Below, piece by piece: positions 41,946 to 49,890 of a stretch of 64,000 bases of DNA. Made by a program: the position numbers and the translations under genes. Under the pieces are notes generated by a model. That model was not told the DNA's origin, ran no database searches, and worked only from the letters and a program-made list of their open reading frames with translations. How positions within the stretch are numbered: position 1 is the stretch's first letter; each line of letters begins with the position of its first letter. Source of the stretch: Nonomuraea turcica (GTDB lineage Bacteria; Actinomycetota; Actinomycetes; Streptosporangiales; Streptosporangiaceae); assembly GCF_030718205.1 (NCBI RefSeq), contig NZ_JAUZQF010000005.1, forward strand, positions 1 to 64,000. Reading direction: 5' to 3'.

Positions 41946-42742
41946 GAAAACTGCTGATCTGCCTGATTCTGCTGCTCACCGCCTGCGGCACCGCGCGGCC
42001 CGATTCCCTCGTGGACACCGACGAGGTGGTCGTCGCGATCCGCTCCGACGTTCCGCTGATCAGTTTCAAAGGACAGGACGGCGCCTACGACGGCTTCAAC
42101 ATCGACGTGGCCAAGGATCTGCTGTCCCGGCTGGGCAAGCAGATCCGCTGGCTGGAGATCAAGGCCGGCGACCAGCTCACCGTGCTCACCGACGGGCGTG
42201 CCGACCTGGTCTTCGCCCACATGTCGGTCACCCCGGAGCGAAAGAAGGTGATCGACTTCGCCGGGCCGTACCACGTCGACTTCCAGGACATCGCGGTACG
42301 GCCGGCCGACAGGGGCGTCATCCGCGACGTCCGCGACCTGAAGGGCCGCAAGATCTGCTGGGTGCGGGGCACGAACATCGCCCAGCGGATCATCGACGAG
42401 CGCCGGGTCGAGGCGATCGCCGTCGAGGCACCCGACTACAACGTCTGCCTAGAGATGATCAAGGACGGCAGGATCGACGCCATCTCCACCAACAGCCAGA
42501 TCCTGGCGGGGCTGCTCACCAAGCCGGGCGTGGACCTGCACCTGGTGGGCGCGGCTTTCAACGAGCAACGCACGTCGATCGGCGTGCGCAAGGGCGACGT
42601 CGACGGCTGTGAGGAGCTCAACCGCGCCATCACCCAGATGTACCAGGACGGCACGGCGCACATGCTGCTGGACAAGTGGTTCGGCAAGTCAGGCATCGAC
42701 CTGTCGGTGGTCTCGGTCCCGCAGTTCGAGGGCTGCTCCTAG
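41942..42742 (+). CDS. glnH: GlnH-like family 3 solute-binding lipoprotein
   Basis: A 266-residue lipoprotein from a GTG that overlaps the glnX-like stop. The signal MRKLLICLILLLTACG has its lipobox Cys15. The body is a family 3 (amino-acid type) periplasmic-binding fold: VVVAIRSDVPLISFKGQDG, YDGFNIDVAKDLLSRLGKQI, GRADLVFAHMSVTPERKKVI, DFAGPYHVDFQDIAVRP and KICWVRGTNIAQRII. No transporter permease or ATPase is near, which supports a sensing role with the membrane protein upstream. It ends 4 bases inside the convergent gene. Confidence 0.8.
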   Translation: MRKLLICLILLLTACGTARPDSLVDTDEVVVAIRSDVPLISFKGQDGAYDGFNIDVAKDLLSRLGKQIRWLEIKAGDQLTVLTDGRADLVFAHMSVTPERKKVIDFAGPYHVDFQDIAVRPADRGVIRDVRDLKGRKICWVRGTNIAQRIIDERRVEAIAVEAPDYNVCLEMIKDGRIDAISTNSQILAGLLTKPGVDLHLVGAAFNEQRTSIGVRKGDVDGCEELNRAITQMYQDGTAHMLLDKWFGKSGIDLSVVSVPQFEGCS

Positions 42743-43749
42743 GCGGGCGGCCGGGCGATCTCCGCGCTGAACCGGTCGACGAGCGCCTGCTTGGCCCGCC
42801 CGGCGACCTCCACATCGTAGGAGATCAGCTTGACCGCCGCCGGGTCGGCCGCCTTGGAATGCGCCGGCACCTTGGTGTTGGTGGGCAGGGCGTAGAACTG
42901 CACCAGCGGCCCCAGCTGCTGGGACGCCCCGCTCAGCGCCCAGTCGACGTACGTGCGTGCGCTGCCGGGGTTGTGGGCCCCGGCCAGCACGGCCAGGCCA
43001 CCGAGCTCGTAGCCGGTGCCCTCCTGCGGGAAGGTCACCTGCAGATTCGGATAACCCTGCTCCTGGGCGGCGACGCAGTCGTGGGAGAACACGACGCCGA
43101 CCGCGGCCTCATGCTTGGCCGCCTGCACGGCGGCTACGCTGCCGGAAGAGTTGTATCGCAGCACGTTCGGGTGGAGGCTGCGCAGGTAGCCGAGCGCCGC
43201 GTCGTGATCGCCGCCGCCGAGCCTCACGTGCGTCCACAGGGCGGTGTAGGCGGTTCCGGAGGTGGCCGGATGGGCCAGGGCGACGCCGCCGCGCAGCCGC
43301 TCATCCAGCAGCTCCCGCCAGGAGCGGATCGGCTGCATGCCTCGCTTGGCCAGCTCCTTGGTGTTGTTGCAGAAGGCCAGCACGCCGGCGTAGATCCCGC
43401 TCCAGGCGTTCTCCCGATCGGCCCACCCCTGCCGGATTTCACTGGATTTTTCGGATTTGTACGGCTCGAGCAGTCCCAGACTCTTGGCGGCCACGTAGGA
43501 GTCGGCAGGACCGCCATGCCAGACGTCGAACTCCTGCCGCGCCCTGGCCGCCTTGATCCGCTCCAGCGCCTCTCCACTCGACAGCCGGACGAAGTCGGCC
43601 TCCACGCCGGTGGCATCGGAGAATCTCTTGACCATCATCGCGCACCATCGCTCGCTCGCGCCGCACGCCACCGTGATCTTGTCTCGTCTCGGCGTCGAAC
43701 AGCCCGCGGCCATCAGGATCGCTACCAATGCGATGGCCAACGGCCTCAT
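42739..43749 (-). CDS. Family 1 (Fe3+/phosphonate-like) solute-binding lipoprotein
   Basis: A 336-residue lipoprotein. From ATG 43749, MRPLAIALVAILMAAGCS places the lipobox Cys17; an ATG at 43785 would add 12 residues. ITVACGASERWCAMMVKRFS, FVRLSSGEALERIKAARARQ, YAGVLAFCNNTKELAKRGM and YVDWALSGASQQ are typical of the family 1/ferric-type binding proteins. No permease or ATPase is present. It converges with and overlaps the glnH-like gene by 4 bases, so the two lipoproteins are linked. Confidence 0.85.
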   Translation of the reverse strand: MRPLAIALVAILMAAGCSTPRRDKITVACGASERWCAMMVKRFSDATGVEADFVRLSSGEALERIKAARARQEFDVWHGGPADSYVAAKSLGLLEPYKSEKSSEIRQGWADRENAWSGIYAGVLAFCNNTKELAKRGMQPIRSWRELLDERLRGGVALAHPATSGTAYTALWTHVRLGGGDHDAALGYLRSLHPNVLRYNSSGSVAAVQAAKHEAAVGVVFSHDCVAAQEQGYPNLQVTFPQEGTGYELGGLAVLAGAHNPGSARTYVDWALSGASQQLGPLVQFYALPTNTKVPAHSKAADPAAVKLISYDVEVAGRAKQALVDRFSAEIARPPA

Positions 43750-44085
43750 GGCCTCTCCCAGGGGTTCGCCGACGTCCCGCCTCATGTGCCGATCCCATTC
43801 GACACTCGGTCATGAGAGTCACGCAACCGATCTCCGTGTGGAAGACCTCCGTAAAACCAGGCCTCCCCTCACCTCATCGCGACACGGGCCGTATCCGTGC
43901 CGGCAGCTCCGGCGGAACGCCGCGCCGCACCCGCGTCCGCCGTCCCGTCCCACGCGAGCGACCGACCGCGCGCAGAGTCCCGTCCGGGCCGTGGAGGTCT
44001 TCCACGTGGGCCAGTGCGGGTCCTCGAGGGCGGCTCGCGGTTCGCCAGCGTGAGCTTTGGCGCAGTTGGGACACGTCGGGCGGGG
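43750..44085. other. Gap without recognised genes
   Basis: About 335 bases between two minus-strand genes. A frame on the minus strand is open but has no motif or convincing start. Contains the promoter of the lipoprotein gene. Confidence 0.4.
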
Positions 44086-44679
44086 TCACGGAGCGTCTCG
44101 TTCGGTCACAGGCCGGCCGCTGATCAAGGCCAAGGCGGTGGCCAGGTCGTGGCTGGTGGGGGCTCGTTCGGGGTCGATCAGGTGCTGGGCCATCACGCCG
44201 GTCAGCAGCGCCTGGTAGAAGCCACCCACCGCCCAGGCGTTCGGGCTGGCCGGGTCGAGGCCGCCGAGCACCTGGGCAAGGCCGAGGCGGGCGTGCTCCA
44301 GGCCGGCGGCCAAGTAGGCGCGAGCCTGCTCGGCGTGCTGGACCTGCCCGATGACGTCGAAGGTGGCGGCCCACAGCGGCCGGTGGAGGTCGAAGGACCT
44401 GATGATCTGAGCCCAGGCCGCCTCGAAGCGTTGCAGCGGGCCGGCCCCGGGATCGTCGGGGACGGCGGACAGCGCCTGGGCCAGCTGTTCGCCCCATTCC
44501 TGCGAAGCCTGTGACAGGGCCTCGTTGAGCAGCGCCTCCTTGGAGCCGAAGTGGTAGCCGATGGCTGCCATGCTGACCCCACCGGCGGCGGCGGTGATGT
44601 CGCGGATGCTGGTGCGCGCGTAACCCTTGTCGTACAGGCAGCGCTTGGCCCCGGCGATGAGATCTTCGCGGTTACCCAT
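44086..44679 (-). CDS. TetR family transcriptional regulator
   Basis: A 197-residue protein from ATG 44679. The TetR HTH runs about residues 10-50 (CLYDKGYARTSIRDITAAAG, VSMAAIGYHFGSKEALLNEA), and the C-terminal ligand domain ends ASPNAWAVGGFYQALLTGVM. It is divergent from the carboxylesterase gene and separated by a control region with two interleaved dyads, so it very likely represses itself and the esterase. Confidence 0.92.
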   Translation of the reverse strand: MGNREDLIAGAKRCLYDKGYARTSIRDITAAAGGVSMAAIGYHFGSKEALLNEALSQASQEWGEQLAQALSAVPDDPGAGPLQRFEAAWAQIIRSFDLHRPLWAATFDVIGQVQHAEQARAYLAAGLEHARLGLAQVLGGLDPASPNAWAVGGFYQALLTGVMAQHLIDPERAPTSHDLATALALISGRPVTERDAP

Positions 44680-44702
44680 GGCCGAAGCCTACCCCAAGAA
44701 TC

Positions 44703-44756
44703 AGACGAACGCCTTAGGCGACTGCCTCATTCGTTCGTCTTGCGCGATCGCCTAAG
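44703..44756. promoter_or_regulatory. Interleaved inverted repeats between TetR and carboxylesterase
   Basis: AGACGAACG (44703-44711) pairs with CGTTCGTCT (44732-44740), while CTTAGGCGA (44713-44721) pairs with TCGCCTAAG (44748-44756). The order A-B-A'-B' places two large dyads 10-16 bases apart, consistent with two TetR dimers or alternative looping. Confidence 0.7.
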
Positions 44757-44810
44757 TCGGTTGTACGGTTCTCGGCGTCGGACAGATCACTGATGCGAGG
44801 AGATGGACGG

Positions 44811-46406
44811 ATGACTGATAGGGGCAAGCTCGCGGCGGGGCTGACGGCCCTGGGCGTTGCGGGAGCGATCCTGACCCCCACGGCGGCGGCCGCGGACAGC
44901 GAGGCACTCGTCCGCACCGACCGGGGGCCGGTGCGTGGCCTGGTCGCGGAGGACCACCGCTCGTTCCTGGGCATCCCGTACGCCGCCCCGCCGGTGGGTG
45001 AGCTGCGCTGGCGGGCCCCCCGCCCCGCCCCCGCCTGGACTCAGCCGCGCCAGGCCACCACCCCCGGCCCGATGTGCGCGCAGACCGGTGACCACCTGGG
45101 CGGCGGCAGCACCAGCGAAGACTGCCTGTACCTGAACGTGACCACTCCCCGCACCCGGTCCGGCCGGAAGCTGCCGGTGATGGTGTGGATCCACGGCGGC
45201 AGCTTCAAGGACGGGGCCGGCCACCTGTACGACGCCCGCCGCCTCGCCGCCCATGGCGAGGTGATCGTGGTGACCGTCAACTACCGGCTCGGCGCCTTCG
45301 GCTTCCTGGCCCACCCGGCCCTGCGCGACGCCGACGGTGTGTCCGGCAACTACGGGCTCGCCGACCAGCAGGCCGCCCTGCGCTGGGTCCGGCGCAACGC
45401 GGCCGCCTTCGGCGGCGACCCGGGCAATGTCACGTTGTTCGGCGAGTCCTCCGGCGCCATCGGCGTCTGCGCCCACCTGACCGCACCCGGATCGTCCGGC
45501 CTGTTCCACCGGGCGATCCTGCAGAGCGCCCCCTGCACCGCCCCCTGGTCGCCCTCCCTGGCCATGGCCAACAACCCGCGCCCCCGCCCGCAGGCAGAAG
45601 GCGATGGCCAGGCCCTGGTCGAGCGCCTGAACCTCGGCGCGTCACCGACCGCCCGGCAGCTGCGCGCGGTCCCGGCCGACAAGCTGCTGAAGGCCGCCTC
45701 GGATCCCGCCCAGCCCGGCTTCGGCCCGGTCACCGGCGGCGCCTTCCTCCCTCTGAGTCCGGCACAGGCGATCGCGTCCGGCCGCTTCCACCGGGTTCCG
45801 GTGCTGTACGGCATCAACCGTCACGAGCAGCGCATGCACGTCTGGGGACTGGAGATGGCCAAGTACCAAGGCCCAATCCCCGCCGACCGCTACGACGAGG
45901 AGGTCCACGCCGCCTTCGGCGCCCACGCCGGCAAGGTCCTGGCCCGCTACCCCCTGTCCGCCTACGCCTCCCCCAGCCAGGCGCTGGCCACCGCCCTGAC
46001 CGACGCCGAATACGCCCGCCCCGCCCTCGACACCGGCAGGGCACTCTCACGGCACGTGCCGACCTACGCCTTCGAGTTCGCTGACGCGAACGCGCCGTGG
46101 TTCGCCGCCTTCCCCAAGCCCTACGACATGGGCGCCTACCATGCGGCCGAACTGCCCTACCTGTTCGACGTCGGCTACAACCAGCCCCTCACCGGCCAGC
46201 AGCGCCACCTGGCCGGCCACATGATCGGCTACTGGACCCGCTTCGCCCGCACCGGCGACCCCAACGGCTCCGGCGCACCCGCCTGGCATCCCTTCACCAC
46301 CGCGCGCGCCGCCATCCAGTCCCTGGCCCCGGGCGATGACGGCATCAAGCCCGCCGACTTCGCCCGCGACCACCGCTACGACTTCTGGACGTCACTGAAC
46401 AGCTGA
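44811..46406 (+). CDS. Secreted type-B carboxylesterase
   Basis: A 531-residue protein from ATG 44811 behind GAGGAGATGG. A Sec signal peptide (MTDRGKLAAGLTALGVAGAI, cleavage near AAAADS) predicts secretion. The type-B pattern is clear: FLGIPYAAPPVGELRW, SEDCLYLNV, the oxyanion VWIHGGSF, nucleophile Ser213 in FGESSGAIG, and His in YHAAELPYLF. The acid residue is probably the Glu in INRHEQRMHV. It hydrolyses carboxyl esters outside the cell; the substrate is unknown. Confidence 0.95.
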   Translation: MTDRGKLAAGLTALGVAGAILTPTAAAADSEALVRTDRGPVRGLVAEDHRSFLGIPYAAPPVGELRWRAPRPAPAWTQPRQATTPGPMCAQTGDHLGGGSTSEDCLYLNVTTPRTRSGRKLPVMVWIHGGSFKDGAGHLYDARRLAAHGEVIVVTVNYRLGAFGFLAHPALRDADGVSGNYGLADQQAALRWVRRNAAAFGGDPGNVTLFGESSGAIGVCAHLTAPGSSGLFHRAILQSAPCTAPWSPSLAMANNPRPRPQAEGDGQALVERLNLGASPTARQLRAVPADKLLKAASDPAQPGFGPVTGGAFLPLSPAQAIASGRFHRVPVLYGINRHEQRMHVWGLEMAKYQGPIPADRYDEEVHAAFGAHAGKVLARYPLSAYASPSQALATALTDAEYARPALDTGRALSRHVPTYAFEFADANAPWFAAFPKPYDMGAYHAAELPYLFDVGYNQPLTGQQRHLAGHMIGYWTRFARTGDPNGSGAPAWHPFTTARAAIQSLAPGDDGIKPADFARDHRYDFWTSLNS

Positions 46407-46588
46407 GACGTTCGCGAGCTTCCGCGGCGGCCACGGCATGTACCTCCCGGGACCCAACGCCGGACCCGCCGCGCCGGCCCCCCGTCACGGAGCCCGCCGG
46501 TGCCCGGCAACGACGACGGCCCGCGCCGTGCGTGGGCCATCGGCTCGCCCGGCCTCGTCCAGGTGGCGCGGCGGTCGATCTCCGGGCA

Positions 46589-46873
46589 TCAGCCCCAGCT
46601 CTTACGCGGACCGCAGCGGCCACCATCCGCTGGTGTGAGCTTGGCTGGTTTCGCCTCGACGTCGACGTTGATGACGCCGAAGAAGGGGTGCCACCGGAAT
46701 ATGGCGGAAACGGGCGCGTCCAGCCGCTCGTCGAACTCGACCGGGTCGAGCCGGCCGTCGGCGACGGCGGCGCGCAGCAGTTCGATGATCCGGTCGCGGT
46801 CCGCGTCGGACGCGCGCAGCGCGGGTGAGCCGGTCTTCTCAAGACCCTGCACGTGGATCGCGCGTGTCGTCAT
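46589..46873 (-). pseudogene. DUF1707 protein, truncated/fused
   Basis: From ATG 46873, ALRASDADRDRIIELLRAAV and ADGRLDPVEFDERLDA form a clean DUF1707 motif (a SHOCT-like N-terminal module of actinobacterial membrane proteins). Immediately after it the sequence changes to PVSAIFRWHPFFGVINVDVE, which does not continue the DUF1707 consensus (DERLGAAYAARTxxEL), so an internal deletion has joined unrelated sequence. A 94-residue product could be expressed, but probably not the ancestral one. Confidence 0.55.
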
Positions 46874-46904
46874 CAGGTCTCCGTTCGTCTTGAGTCCTTC
46901 CGCC

Positions 46905-47005
46905 TAGGAGATCTTGCGGCGGTACGTGTTCATGGCGAAGGCGTACGCGACGATGAGGATGCCGGCACACCAGGCGAGGGCGATGATGGCGGAGGCGACG
47001 ACACG
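46905..47005 (-). pseudogene. ABC-2 type permease C-terminal relic
   Basis: Minus-strand sequence reads VVASAIIALAWCAGILIVAY followed by AFAMNTYRRKIS and a stop. A terminal membrane helix ending in xYRRK is typical of DrrB-like ABC-2 permeases. Nothing upstream is recognisable, so only the last helix is left. The rest of the gap to 47197 has no gene. Confidence 0.4.
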
Positions 47006-47197
47006 CACCGGTATCTCGCCACCGAATGGGCGAGCAGGCTCACCAAAGCGGTCGATTCGCACAGCGCGCATACCGAGGTCCGAAATGTTCGATCGCTATC
47101 GAAACAATAGGCCGCCCTCCGCTGCGGCCCCGCGGTGGGGTTAGCCAGGAAGGGTCGGTGATTCTCCCGTGCGGGATTCACCGTGACGGCGGCGTCT

Positions 47198-47995
47198 TCA
47201 GTTCCCCTCGTGGTCGAGGGCGGCGACCTCACGTACGGCCTCGGCGATGGCGCGATAGTCCTTACGCAGGATCGAACCGTGGTTGCTGGCGACTTTCGCG
47301 CTGATTTGGATGTTCGGATTGCGGGCAGTCACCGCGGGGAGGCTGGCGCGTACCCGTTCGTGCCCGCCCTGGCTTCCGAAGGACTCCCCAGAAGCGACCA
47401 CGTAGCGCGCCGGGACGGTGATGCTGTCCAGCACGGGGCCCAGGTCACGCTCGCGGGCGATCTTGCCGACCTCGATGTTGCTGTCTGCCAGCTGGTCGCC
47501 GGTCATCCGTGGAGCCATACCGAACGGGCGCAGCAGCTGCATGGGCCACCAGATGCGCTTCCATATCTTGCGCATCCCCGGTTCCATGGACTCGTCGAAC
47601 CAGTCGTAGGGCTGCGCGCCCTCCACCAAGACCGCGCCCACGGTACGGGCCGGATCCCGGCTGGCCCAGTGCGCCGCGACAAACGCTCCATAGGACCAGC
47701 CCACCACCACCGCCCGGGCCACACCCCGGGCTGCGAGGACAGCATCGACATCTCGGATGTTCGTCTCGAACGAATAATCCGCCGAACGCTTCGACTTACC
47801 ACGCCCCCGCATGTCGTAGGTGATATGCCGCCACTCCGTCCCCAGCTCGGCGAGGACCCGCCGCCATTGCCGCTGAACGGCGGCGTGGCCGTTGAGGTAG
47901 ATCACGGGGACACCGTCGCCGTCGGTGTCGGTGACGGCTAAGGCCGTATCGTCTACTGGGAGCATGCCGGTCCAGGGGGATCGCTTGATGGTCAT
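47198..47995 (-). CDS. Alpha/beta hydrolase, last gene of a five-gene operon
   Basis: A 265-residue protein. VPVDDTALAVTDTDGDG is unlike the common N-terminus, but VIYLNGHAAVQRQW provides the oxyanion strand (LNG in place of LHG), DMRGRGKSKR follows, the nucleophile is Ser in VVGWSYGAFVAAHWAS (about residue 105) and His sits in SNHGSILRKD. Start codon ATG overlaps the stop of the truncated copy upstream (ATGA). It is the intact member of a tandem duplication. Confidence 0.88.
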   Translation of the reverse strand: MTIKRSPWTGMLPVDDTALAVTDTDGDGVPVIYLNGHAAVQRQWRRVLAELGTEWRHITYDMRGRGKSKRSADYSFETNIRDVDAVLAARGVARAVVVGWSYGAFVAAHWASRDPARTVGAVLVEGAQPYDWFDESMEPGMRKIWKRIWWPMQLLRPFGMAPRMTGDQLADSNIEVGKIARERDLGPVLDSITVPARYVVASGESFGSQGGHERVRASLPAVTARNPNIQISAKVASNHGSILRKDYRAIAEAVREVAALDHEGN

Positions 47996-48294
47996 GGTCT
48001 CTCTTTCTCAGAAGTGAATCGGGAACGGTGGCTGGTGCCGGTGGCCAGGTCCCGGACGGCGCCCTCGAATGAATAGTCCACCGAGCGCTTCGACTTGCCG
48101 CGGGCGCGCTCGTCGTAGGTGAGGTGCCGGTAGTCGCTGCCGAGGTCAGCGATGACGCGCCGCCAGTGCGCCTGGTCGGCATAGGCGCCGTTGAGGTAGA
48201 CCACCGGATGGCCGGGCCCGCCGGTGTCGCGCACGTACAGCGCGGTGTCATCGACCGGCACCATGCCGGTCCGGGTGGATTGCCGGCTGGTCAT
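47992..48294 (-). pseudogene. Alpha/beta hydrolase, truncated tandem copy
   Basis: A 100-residue frame whose first 80 residues match the next gene (VPVDDTALYVRDTGGPG, VVYLNGAYADQAHWRRV, ARGKSKRSVDYSF), then diverges at RDLATGTSHRSRF and stops. The nucleophile elbow and the rest of the domain are missing, so it has no catalytic site. It starts 9 bases after the SHOCT-like gene and overlaps the intact copy by ATGA, so deletion within a tandem pair is the simplest origin. It could still serve translational coupling. Confidence 0.7.
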
Positions 48295-48303
48295 GGTTTC
48301 CCG

Positions 48304-48726
48304 TTACTCGCAGAAGACACGCAGGTGGCCATCGGGCGCCTCCATTTCCACGATCGTCTCGTCGAGGTGCTCCACGAGCGCCTCGAGCTGTGCGGGCTTG
48401 AGCTGGGTCAGGTCGATCGGCACGCCCGCCTTGACCAGCTCGGCGTTGGCCCGATCCAGCGCCCGCGGCGGGATCAGGGCGACGAGCTGCACACCGGCTC
48501 GCAGCAGTTGCAGCGGCACCCGCACGTTGAGCCGCCCTGACTCACCGTCCTCGAGGAACTCCATCACCAGCCGCAGGTACTTCGCCCTGCCTTTCGGCCG
48601 GGGCTCGAGGCGCGAAGCCGCCGGCGACTGGTCTCGTTCGAGCGCAACGAGGAGCCGCTCCGCCTCCTCTGCAGTGATCTTGCCCTCGACCAGCATGTCG
48701 AGGACGTCCTTGCGCTGTCCGTTCAT
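48304..48726 (-). CDS. SHOCT-like domain protein
   Basis: A 140-residue protein with an N-terminal SHOCT-like unit (RKDVLDMLVEGKITAEEAER, LLVALE) and a second half containing LNVRVPLQLLRAGVQLVALI and HLDETIVEMEAPDGHLRVFC. The same layout occurs in small proteins linked to DUF2089 regulators and envelope stress in Gram-positive bacteria. It lies 11 bases after the small membrane protein gene, in the same operon. Molecular function unproven. Confidence 0.8.
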   Translation of the reverse strand: MNGQRKDVLDMLVEGKITAEEAERLLVALERDQSPAASRLEPRPKGRAKYLRLVMEFLEDGESGRLNVRVPLQLLRAGVQLVALIPPRALDRANAELVKAGVPIDLTQLKPAQLEALVEHLDETIVEMEAPDGHLRVFCE

Positions 48727-48737
48727 CGAAACCTCTC

Positions 48738-48995
48738 CTACCGGATGGATACGAGCACCGCCGTACGGCGGCATTCGACGTCGACCCGGGTGCCGGGCAA
48801 CGCCGAGACGATGCGCCAGCCAGTGCCGAGCGCGCGCACCAAGCTGATGCTGAACACGAGGCAGGCCACGGCCGCACCCAGAACGGCTAGGACCATGACC
48901 GGTGAAAGGACGAGCACCACGGGCAGGACCGGCACCCAGATCCGGATGGCACGATGGTCTGGGCGTTCGACCCGTACGGTCACCAACTGCGGCAT
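48738..48995 (-). CDS. Small membrane protein, middle gene of DUF2089 operon
   Basis: An 85-residue protein from ATG 48995, which overlaps the DUF2089 stop (TGATG). N-terminal PQLVTVRVERPDHRAIRIWV is followed by one or two hydrophobic segments (VLPVVLVLSPVMVLAVLGAA, VACLVFSISLVRALG). The C-terminal VDVECRRTAVLVSIR would be cytoplasmic. Co-translated with DUF2089 and SHOCT-like genes, so it is probably their membrane partner. Confidence 0.75.
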   Translation of the reverse strand: MPQLVTVRVERPDHRAIRIWVPVLPVVLVLSPVMVLAVLGAAVACLVFSISLVRALGTGWRIVSALPGTRVDVECRRTAVLVSIR

Positions 48996-49372
48996 CACGC
49001 GGGCCCTTCCAACTCGGACAGTGCCTGCTGTGCGGTGATCTCGCCACGGCGCAGCCGATCGATGATGTCGGCCCGCGACGGCGCCGGATCGGTCTCGACG
49101 AAGTCAAGCATCTGTGTGATCCGGTTCAGCCGCGCCTTGATCGTCGGATAGCTCACCCCGAAGATGCGTTCCATCTCCTTGATGGAACCGTGGCACCGCA
49201 CGAACGCCGTGACGAAGACCTGATCCTCGACGCTGAGCTGAGCCAGTTGCGGCAGCTCGAACCCGCCCTCGATCGCGACGCCGCTGTCTGCCAGGCGCAC
49301 CCGCTCGACGACGAACGGCCGGCCCCGGGTCAGGTTCGTAAGTTCCTGCCAATCCATCGTCTCTTCCGTCAT
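48995..49372 (-). CDS. DUF2089 family regulator
   Basis: About 125 residues from ATG 49372 (an ATG at 49357 is possible). LPQLAQLSVEDQVFVTAFVR and CHGSIKEMERIFGVSYPTIK are the DUF2089 helix-turn-helix core, and the C-terminus RADIIDRLRRGEITAQQALS repeats the SHOCT-like motif found in the protein encoded two genes downstream. DUF2089 proteins are predicted DNA-binding regulators. It heads the operon; the AT-rich leader contains an AAAGTT/AACTTT dyad (49377-49405). Confidence 0.85.
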   Translation of the reverse strand: MTEETMDWQELTNLTRGRPFVVERVRLADSGVAIEGGFELPQLAQLSVEDQVFVTAFVRCHGSIKEMERIFGVSYPTIKARLNRITQMLDFVETDPAPSRADIIDRLRRGEITAQQALSELEGPA

Positions 49373-49439
49373 ATCTAAAGTTATACCTGATTCAAAGTAA
49401 ACTTTCATGATGTTGATCTTAATTTTTTTGAGATCATCA

Positions 49440-49890
49440 TCAGATTCTCATGTCGACGTGGACGAGGCCCGAGGCCCACACGCCGCGGGCGAGGCGCAGC
49501 CACCACAGCAGCCCGGCCGAGACCACGCAAGCGGCGGTGAACCACAGCGGGGAGACGGCCGGATCGACCTGCGGGACGTCGAGCGGCACGGTGAACCCCC
49601 AGCGACGGGAGAGGATGCTGGTGAGCCCGGCCACGGCGGTGACGAGCAGGGCGGCCAAGGCGACACCGAAGGTGAGCGTGGTCCCCGTCGAAGGGCGACC
49701 AGCGCCAGGAGGGCCAGGCAGCCGGCTCCGGTGAAGACCTCGAATCCCAGCCAGAGCAGCCACGGAACGTCCCCCAGCGGGCGGGTGAGCTGCCGGATCG
49801 GCAGGTACGACGACAGCCAGCGCGTGTGGTCGCCGGCGAGGTCCGGGGTCGGGGAGGATCCGTGCAGGACTGAACGGTAAGGATTGATCA
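49440..49890 (-). pseudogene. Multi-helix membrane protein relic, frameshifted
   Basis: Near 49880-49690 one frame gives RWLSSYLPIRQLTRPLGDVP and LWLGFEVFTGAGCLALLALV; from about 49690 to 49440 a second frame gives FGVALAALLVTAVAGLTSIL, WFTAACVVSAGLLWWLRLAR and a stop. Together they are the C-terminal part of a polytopic membrane protein split by one indel. The N-terminus is replaced by the end of the recombinase gene at 49888, so it was truncated when the recombinase arrived. Family unknown. Confidence 0.55.

Noticed and set aside
43874..44085. Possible coding tail on the minus strand downstream of the TetR gene
   Set aside because: No start, no motif, and composition is that of an antisense or non-coding frame.
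49377..49445. AT-rich stretch with a near-perfect GATGTTGATCT/AGATCATCATC stem as an intrinsic terminator
   Set aside because: The A/T run lies in the loop rather than after the stem in either direction; more likely promoter DNA of the DUF2089 operon.
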